Assembly (NCBI GenBank): GCA_023259675.1
Contig: JALRGT010000005.1
Location: forward strand, 94,363-144,372
Direction: 5' to 3'
Length of the DNA: 50,010 nt
Source: Flavobacterium sp.
GTDB taxonomy: Bacteria > Bacteroidota > Bacteroidia > Flavobacteriales > Flavobacteriaceae
A program made the position numbers and the translations under genes. Numbering within the stretch: the first letter of the stretch is position 1; the number at the start of each line of letters is the position of its first letter. Shown here one piece after another: positions 44,487 through 50,010 of this stretch. The notes beneath the pieces are model-generated. The model searched no databases and was not told the origin of the DNA. It worked only from the letters and a program-made list of their open reading frames with translations.

Positions 44487-44561
44487 ATGAAAAATCTAAC
44501 TATTATTTCTTCAGTTGTCAGTGTCAATGTGGTAAACACATCTGCAAAAGGAATGATATAG
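44487..44561 (+). CDS. Ile/Val/Leu-rich leader peptide of the ilv operon (attenuator)
   Basis: A 24-codon ORF starts with ATG at 44487 and ends with TAG at 44559-44561. It holds one Leu, three Ile and five Val codons, with clusters LTII, SVVSV and NVV, far above chance for a peptide this short. It lies just after the predicted transcription start and 21 nt before a terminator hairpin, followed by ilvD. This is the arrangement of amino-acid attenuators: when charged tRNA-Ile/Val/Leu is scarce the ribosome stalls on these codons and an alternative RNA fold blocks the terminator. Several Val codons lie in an ATGTG-GTAAA-CACAT hairpin (44527-44541) that may be part of the switch. Confidence 0.75.
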   Translation: MKNLTIISSVVSVNVVNTSAKGMI

Positions 44562-44582
44562 ATATAATTGAATAATATTTAT

Positions 44583-44613
44583 AACCTTCCAGTCATATGG
44601 GAGGTTTTTTTTT
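44583..44613 (+). terminator. Attenuator terminator before ilvD
   Basis: AACCTTCC (44583-44590) pairs with GGGAGGTT (44599-44606, one T-G pair) around an 8-nt loop and runs into a T-tract to 44613. It stands between the leader peptide and ilvD (ATG 44648). Confidence 0.8.
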
Positions 44614-44647
44614 AGAATAAATTTAAATACACAAACAATATATAAAA

Positions 44648-46321
44648 ATGGAATTAAATAAATTTAGTAAGACAATAACCCAAGATGAAACACAACCTGC
44701 TTCTCAAGCTATGTTGTACGGAATTGGTTTAACTGAAGAAGATTTAAAGAAAGCACAAGTTGGAATTGTAAGTATGGGTTACGAGGGAAATACTTGTAAC
44801 ATGCACTTAAATGATTTGGCTAAAGAAATCAAAACAGGTGTCTGGGCAGCAGATTTAGTTGGTTTGATTTTTAATACTATTGGTGTAAGTGATGGTATCT
44901 CTAATGGTAATGAAGGAATGCGTTATTCCTTAGTTTCTAGAGATGTAATTGCAGATTCTATCGAAACAGTAATGGGAGCGCAATGGTATGACGCGATGAT
45001 TGCTGTTCCAGGATGCGATAAAAATATGCCTGGAGCTGTAATGGCAATGGGTAGAGTAAATCGTCCCTCTATAATGGTGTATGGAGGTTCAATTCATCCC
45101 GGAAAATGGAAAGGTCAGGATTTGAATATTGTTTCTGCTTTTGAAGCATTGGGGAAAAAATTCAGCAATACCATTACCCCTGAAGATTTTAAAGGAGTAA
45201 TACAAAATGCTTGTCCAGGTGCAGGAGCTTGTGGTGGTATGTATACTGCAAACACGATGTCTTCAGCAATTGAGGCTTTAGGAATGAGCTTACCATACAG
45301 TTCTTCCAATCCTGCTTTGAGTCCAGAAAAACAACAAGAATGTGTAGATGCAGGAAAAGCAATCCGAATATTGTTAGAAAAAGATATTAAGCCTAGAGAC
45401 ATCATGACTCGTAAAGCATTTGAAAATGCAATTACTATGGTAGCTGTTTTAGGTGGTTCTACAAATGCCGTAATGCACTTAATTGCAATGGCTCACTCTG
45501 TAGGTATAGAGATTACACTAAAAGATTTTCAAGACATTAGTGATAAAACACCATTATTGGCCGACTTGAAACCAAGCGGTAAGTACTTAATGGAAGATTT
45601 ACACAATGTAGGTGGTGTTCCTGCTGTAATGAAATATTTATTAAAAGAAGGTTTCTTGCATGGAGAATGTTTGACTGTAACAGGAAAAACTATTGCCGAA
45701 AATTTAGCTTCAGTTCCTGATTTGCAAGATGGTCAAGAAGTAATTTTTGAAATCCAAAAAGCATTAAAAGCAACCGGAAATATTCAAATTTTATACGGAA
45801 ATATTGCCTCAGAAGGTTGTGTAGCAAAAATTAGCGGAAAAGAAGGAGAGTTTTTTGAAGGTACTGCAGTAGTTTATGAAAATGAAAAAGATGTAATCAA
45901 AGGAATCCAAGGAGGTGAAGTTAAGCCTGGTAATGTCGTCATCATCCGCTATTGCGGCCCAAAAGGTGGTCCTGGTATGTCTGAAATGTTGAAACCAACT
46001 TCTGCTATTATGGGAGCTGGTTTAGGTAGCACTGTCGCTTTAATTACTGACGGACGTTTCTCTGGAGGTTCTCATGGTTTTGTGGTAGGTCACGTTACTC
46101 CAGAAGCCTATGAAGGTGGAGGTATTGCATTGATTGAAAACGGAGATCTTATTACAATTGATGCTGTAAAAAACACCATCAACATGAAGATTTCGGATGA
46201 AGAGTTTGCAAAACGTAAAGCCAATTGGAAACAACCAGTATCACCAATCAAACAAGGAGTTTTACTTAAATACATGCGTTCTGTATCAAGTGCCTCTGAA
46301 GGATGTGTGACTGATAAATAA
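44648..46321 (+). CDS. ilvD: Dihydroxyacid dehydratase
   Basis: The 557-residue Fe-S enzyme dehydrates 2,3-dihydroxy acids to the 2-oxo acid precursors of isoleucine and valine. Cluster Cys residues are in [32 protein letters not shown] and [26 protein letters not shown]. The C terminus has [24 protein letters not shown] and [23 protein letters not shown]. Length is standard. It is the first structural gene of ilvD-ilvB-ilvN-ilvC and sits behind the leader peptide and attenuator. Confidence 0.97.
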   Translation: MELNKFSKTITQDETQPASQAMLYGIGLTEEDLKKAQVGIVSMGYEGNTCNMHLNDLAKEIKTGVWAADLVGLIFNTIGVSDGISNGNEGMRYSLVSRDVIADSIETVMGAQWYDAMIAVPGCDKNMPGAVMAMGRVNRPSIMVYGGSIHPGKWKGQDLNIVSAFEALGKKFSNTITPEDFKGVIQNACPGAGACGGMYTANTMSSAIEALGMSLPYSSSNPALSPEKQQECVDAGKAIRILLEKDIKPRDIMTRKAFENAITMVAVLGGSTNAVMHLIAMAHSVGIEITLKDFQDISDKTPLLADLKPSGKYLMEDLHNVGGVPAVMKYLLKEGFLHGECLTVTGKTIAENLASVPDLQDGQEVIFEIQKALKATGNIQILYGNIASEGCVAKISGKEGEFFEGTAVVYENEKDVIKGIQGGEVKPGNVVIIRYCGPKGGPGMSEMLKPTSAIMGAGLGSTVALITDGRFSGGSHGFVVGHVTPEAYEGGGIALIENGDLITIDAVKNTINMKISDEEFAKRKANWKQPVSPIKQGVLLKYMRSVSSASEGCVTDK

Positions 46322-46378
46322 TTAAAATTAAAAACTTTAAAACTATAGTGTTTAAGGTTTGAACAAAAATAAATTCCA

Positions 46379-48076
46379 ATGGAAACAAATAAAATATCTG
46401 GTGCAGAAGCAGTTATTAGATGCTTACTCGCAGAAGGAGTAGATTTGGTTTATGGATATCCAGGTGGTGCCATTATGCCGGTTTACGACGAATTATATAA
46501 ATTTAGAGATCAATTGCATCATGTTTTGGTACGCCATGAACAAGGTGCTGCTCACGCTGCTCAAGGTTTTGCCAGAGCAACCGGAAAAGTAGGGGTGGCA
46601 ATCGCAACTTCAGGACCGGGAGCCACGAACCTTGTGACAGGTATTGCAGATGCACAAATCGATTCCACGCCGTTAGTTTGTATCACCGGACAAGTTGGAA
46701 AGCACTTGTTAGGTTCGGATGCTTTTCAAGAAACTGATATTATCGGAATTTCAACTCCCGTGACTAAATGGAATTATCAAATTACCGAGGCGCATGAGAT
46801 TCCTGAAATAATGGCAAAAGCATTTTATATCGCTAAATCAGGTCGTCCAGGTCCCGTTTTGATTGATATTACTAAAAATGCTCAATTTGATTTATTAGAT
46901 TTTAGTTATAAAAAATGCACCAGTATAAGAAGTTACAATCCGGTGCCTAAATTAAAACTGGATAAAGTGGCTGAGGCAGCAGCTATAATCAATCAAGCCA
47001 AAAAACCAATGATTGTTTTTGGTCAAGGAGTTATCCTAAGTGAGGCCGAAGAAGAATTAAAAGCTTTTATAGAAAAATCAGGGATTCCTGCTGCATGGAC
47101 CATTTTAGGTCTTTCTGCATTACCAACTGATCATCCATTAAATGTTGGTATGGTAGGGATGCACGGAAATTACGGACCGAATGTATTGACCAATGAATGT
47201 GATGTATTAATCGCACTCGGAATGCGTTTTGATGACCGTGTAACCGGAAACTTGGCTACATATGCTAAACAAGCTAAAGTACTTCATTTTGAAATTGATC
47301 CAGCCGAGATTGATAAAAACGTTAAAACAGAAGTAGCTGTTTTGGCCGATTTGAAACAAGCTTTAACCGCGATATTGCCAATGATAGAATCAACTAAACA
47401 TGAGTCTTGGCATAATGAATTCAAGAAATACTATCAAATAGAACTGGATTCGGTAATTAATGAGGAATTAAAACCAACAAAGAAAGCCGGTATTTCTATG
47501 GGAGAAGCAATTGAAATGATCAACAAACATTCTAAAGGAGATGCTATTATGGTATCCGATGTTGGTCAACACCAAATGTTTACCTGTCGTTATTCAAAAT
47601 TCAACACTTCAAAAAGTAACGTAACTTCAGGAGGTTTAGGAACTATGGGATTTGCACTTCCGGCTGCTATTGGAGCCAAAATGGGAATGCCAAACCGTGA
47701 GGTTGTCGCAGTAATTGGTGACGGAGGTTTTCAGATGAATATTCAAGAATTGGGAACCATTCATCAAACACAAGTTCCGGTAAAAATTGTGGTGCTAAAC
47801 AATGAGTTCTTAGGAATGGTTCGCCAATGGCAAGAGTTGTTTTTTGACAACAGATATGCTTCAACTGAGATGATTAATCCTAATTTTGTGGCAATTGCCG
47901 AAGGATATTATATCAAAGCCAAAAAAGTGACCAAAAGAGAGGATCTTGATGCCGCTGTTGCAGAGATGATGGCTTCAAAAGATTCTTATTTCTTAGAAAT
48001 CATGGTAGAAAAAGAGAATAATGTATTTCCAATGATTCCAACAGGAGCTTCAGTTTCTGACATTCGATTAAGTTAA
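46379..48076 (+). CDS. ilvB: Acetolactate synthase large subunit
   Basis: The 565-residue ThDP enzyme condenses pyruvate with pyruvate or 2-oxobutyrate in the first common step of Val/Leu/Ile synthesis. Motifs are VYGYPGGAIMPVYDEL, RHEQGAAHAAQGFARATG (catalytic Glu), ATSGPGATNLVTGIADA, the FAD region and the ThDP motif VAVIGDGGFQMNIQELGTIHQTQVPVKIVVLNN. It begins 57 nt after ilvD and is followed 4 nt after its stop codon by the regulatory subunit gene. Confidence 0.97.
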   Translation: METNKISGAEAVIRCLLAEGVDLVYGYPGGAIMPVYDELYKFRDQLHHVLVRHEQGAAHAAQGFARATGKVGVAIATSGPGATNLVTGIADAQIDSTPLVCITGQVGKHLLGSDAFQETDIIGISTPVTKWNYQITEAHEIPEIMAKAFYIAKSGRPGPVLIDITKNAQFDLLDFSYKKCTSIRSYNPVPKLKLDKVAEAAAIINQAKKPMIVFGQGVILSEAEEELKAFIEKSGIPAAWTILGLSALPTDHPLNVGMVGMHGNYGPNVLTNECDVLIALGMRFDDRVTGNLATYAKQAKVLHFEIDPAEIDKNVKTEVAVLADLKQALTAILPMIESTKHESWHNEFKKYYQIELDSVINEELKPTKKAGISMGEAIEMINKHSKGDAIMVSDVGQHQMFTCRYSKFNTSKSNVTSGGLGTMGFALPAAIGAKMGMPNREVVAVIGDGGFQMNIQELGTIHQTQVPVKIVVLNNEFLGMVRQWQELFFDNRYASTEMINPNFVAIAEGYYIKAKKVTKREDLDAAVAEMMASKDSYFLEIMVEKENNVFPMIPTGASVSDIRLS

Positions 48077-48080
48077 TATT

Positions 48081-48608
48081 ATGGAAGAAAATAAAACATT
48101 CACGATTTCTGTGTATTCAGAAAACAACGTTGGCTTACTAAACAGAATATCAGGAATATTCTTGAAACGCCATATCAATATTTTAAGTCTAAATGTTTCC
48201 GAATCGGAAATTGAAAATGTATCTCGATTCATCATCGTTGTGAGTACATCAACAAAATGGGTTCAAAATATAGTAGGACAAATCGAAAAGCAAATTGAAG
48301 TTATCAAAGCTTTTTACCATTTGGATGAAGAAACCATTTTCCTGGAAAATGCAATATTCAAAATCGGATCCCATTTACTTTTTGACGAAAGACAGATACA
48401 AAATATCATCAAAGAAAGTAATTCTGAAATAGTTACTGTTTCCAGAGAATTCTTTGTGATTTCAAAATCAGGAAGACGTTCAGAAATAGAAGAATTATAC
48501 GAAAAATTAAAACCTTTCGGAATCATGCAGTTTGCACGTTCGGGAAGAATCTCCATTTCTAAAGAAAAAATGGAAATATCGACTTTGTTAGAAGAATTAA
48601 AATCATAA
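48081..48608 (+). CDS. ilvN: Acetolactate synthase small (regulatory) subunit
   Basis: The 175-residue protein has an N-terminal ACT domain (FTISVYSENNVGLLNRISGIFLKRHINILSLNV, residues 5-80), which usually binds valine for feedback control, and a C-terminal domain (about 85-170) that activates the large subunit. It starts 4 nt after ilvB, so translation is probably coupled. Length is standard for the IlvH/IlvN type. Confidence 0.93.
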   Translation: MEENKTFTISVYSENNVGLLNRISGIFLKRHINILSLNVSESEIENVSRFIIVVSTSTKWVQNIVGQIEKQIEVIKAFYHLDEETIFLENAIFKIGSHLLFDERQIQNIIKESNSEIVTVSREFFVISKSGRRSEIEELYEKLKPFGIMQFARSGRISISKEKMEISTLLEELKS

Positions 48609-48623
48609 ATTAAATATTAAAAA

Positions 48624-50010
48624 ATGGCAAATTATTTCAATTCATTACCACTTAGATTACAATTAGAACAATTAGGCGTTTGCGAATTCATGGATCAATC
48701 AGAATTTGCTAATGGAATCGAAGCTTTAAAAGGTAAAAAAGTAGTTATCGTTGGTTGTGGTGCTCAAGGTTTGAATCAAGGTTTAAACATGAGAGATTCA
48801 GGTTTAGATATTTCTTATGCTTTACGTGCTGAAGCTATTGCTCAAAAAAGAGCTTCATTCATGAACGCTGCTGATAATGGTTTCAATGTGGGAACTTATG
48901 AAGAATTAATTCCAACTGCTGATTTAGTTTGTAACCTTACTCCGGATAAACAACACACTGCTGTAGTTACTGCTATTATGCCATTAATGAAACAAGGAGC
49001 TACTTTGGCTTATTCTCATGGTTTTAATATTGTTGAAGAAGGAATGCAAATCCGTAAAGACTTAACAGTTATTATGTGTGCTCCAAAATGTCCGGGATCT
49101 GAAGTACGTGAAGAGTACAAAAGAGGATTTGGTGTACCAACACTGATTGCTGTTCACCCTGAAAACGATCCAAACGGAGTAGGTTTAGATCAAGCTAAAG
49201 CTTATGCTGTAGCAACAGGAGGTCACAGAGCTGGAGTTTTACGTTCTTCTTTCGTAGCTGAAGTAAAATCAGATTTAATGGGTGAGCAAACTATCCTTTG
49301 TGGATTATTGCAAACAGGTTCTATCTTGTGTTTTGACAAAATGGTAGCTGAAGGAATTGAGCCAGGTTATGCTTCTAAATTAATCCAATACGGATGGGAA
49401 ACTATCACCGAAGGTTTGAAACATGGTGGTATTACAAATATGATGGATAGATTGTCTAATCCTGCTAAGATTGCTGCTTTCAATGCTTCTGAAGAATTAA
49501 AAGATATCATGCGTCCATTATTCCAAAAACATATGGATGATATTATCTCTGGTCATTTCTCTAAAACTATGATGGAAGATTGGGCTAATGATGATAAAAA
49601 CTTATTAGCTTGGAGAGCTGCTACTGGCGAAACTAATTTCGAGAAAACTCCTGCTGGAGATTATGAAATTTCTGAACAAGAATACTATGACAATGGTACT
49701 TTAATGGTTGCTATGGTTAAAGCTGGTGTTGAGTTAGCTTTCGAAGCAATGACTGATTCTGGTATCATCGAAGAATCTGCTTATTATGAGTCATTACACG
49801 AAACTCCACTTATTGCTAACACAATTGCAAGAAAAAAATTGTTCGAAATGAACCGTGTTATCTCTGATACTGCTGAATACGGATGTTATTTATTTGATCA
49901 CGCTTGTAAACCATTAATCGCTGATTATGTTAAAAATGCACCATCTAACTTGATTGGTCGTCCATTTAACAACGGAAACAACGGTGTTGATAATAAAGAA
50001 TTAATTGATG
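48624..50010 (+). CDS. ilvC: Ketol-acid reductoisomerase, class II (partial at 3' end)
   Basis: An open frame from ATG 48624 runs off the right edge; 462 codons are seen of the about 490 usual for class II KARI. It converts acetolactate to dihydroxyisovalerate with NADPH. Visible features: [21 protein letters not shown] (Rossmann loop), [47 protein letters not shown], then the knotted domain [18 protein letters not shown] and the repeated half with the metal-binding Glu residues ([31 protein letters not shown]). The duplicated C-terminal domain marks class II. It follows ilvN by 15 nt. Confidence 0.97.
   Translation, partial: MANYFNSLPLRLQLEQLGVCEFMDQSEFANGIEALKGKKVVIVGCGAQGLNQGLNMRDSGLDISYALRAEAIAQKRASFMNAADNGFNVGTYEELIPTADLVCNLTPDKQHTAVVTAIMPLMKQGATLAYSHGFNIVEEGMQIRKDLTVIMCAPKCPGSEVREEYKRGFGVPTLIAVHPENDPNGVGLDQAKAYAVATGGHRAGVLRSSFVAEVKSDLMGEQTILCGLLQTGSILCFDKMVAEGIEPGYASKLIQYGWETITEGLKHGGITNMMDRLSNPAKIAAFNASEELKDIMRPLFQKHMDDIISGHFSKTMMEDWANDDKNLLAWRAATGETNFEKTPAGDYEISEQEYYDNGTLMVAMVKAGVELAFEAMTDSGIIEESAYYESLHETPLIANTIARKKLFEMNRVISDTAEYGCYLFDHACKPLIADYVKNAPSNLIGRPFNNGNNGVDNKELID

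Overview
The window looks like chromosome of a Flavobacterium-type member of the Bacteroidota. The DNA is AT-rich, clear Shine-Dalgarno sequences are absent, and several genes have the flavobacterial promoter pattern (TTG near -33, TAnnTTTG near -7); the best example is in front of the tRNA-Val gene at 27879. The proteins fit this group: several SPII lipoproteins, a fused E1 alpha/beta 2-oxoacid dehydrogenase, a short LeuA, class II KARI, and a TPR-containing histidine kinase. There is no CRISPR array, insertion sequence, transposase, integrase or rRNA.

Layout. 1-1774 is the 3' part of a large FAD/Fe-S oxidoreductase. 1938-6172 is a low-density accessory stretch with two lipoproteins, a 699-residue PIN-like/coiled-coil/membrane protein, and intergenic inverted repeats. 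6173-9733 holds an APC amino-acid permease and lpd. 9806-14231 has a spermidine-synthase-like methyltransferase, a beta-propeller-like lipoprotein, and an XRE regulator divergent from an M14 peptidase followed by an Lrp/AsnC regulator. 14327-20032 has ppc, a DinB-like protein, a family-6-like DNA glycosylase and recQ. 20139-25836 has speA, a deoxyhypusine-synthase-like gene and an acidic protein, then aroB and a divergent proline dehydrogenase. 25880-27956 is an MsbA-type ABC exporter and tRNA-Val.

28156-33602 is the most unusual block. It holds a NarL-type response regulator, a LytTR protein with a degenerate receiver, a 59-residue lipoprotein, a lipoprotein-type TPR histidine kinase and two small proteins. 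Three copies of a 39-bp double-dyad element with fixed internal spacing lie upstream of three of its transcription units, which suggests a self-contained regulon.

34026-41906 holds a minus-strand run (transglutaminase-like protein, leaderless substrate-binding protein, uridine phosphorylase, SUI1/YciH, 2OG-Fe(II) oxygenase), the fused E1 gene and a conserved helical protein. 42055-50010 is the branched-chain amino-acid cluster leuA-leuB, then ilvD-ilvB-ilvN-ilvC (ilvC runs off the end). ilvD is preceded by a 24-codon Ile/Val/Leu-rich leader peptide and a terminator, a classic attenuator arrangement.

The leads most worth following are the 39-bp element and its two-component cluster, the TTTAC-N4-GTAAA operator array at the XRE/M14 divergent promoters, the ilv attenuator, a DHS-family enzyme that lacks the catalytic lysine, a leaderless upstream ORF before speA, and the PIN-like membrane protein. 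All function calls come from reading sequence motifs; no database search was run.
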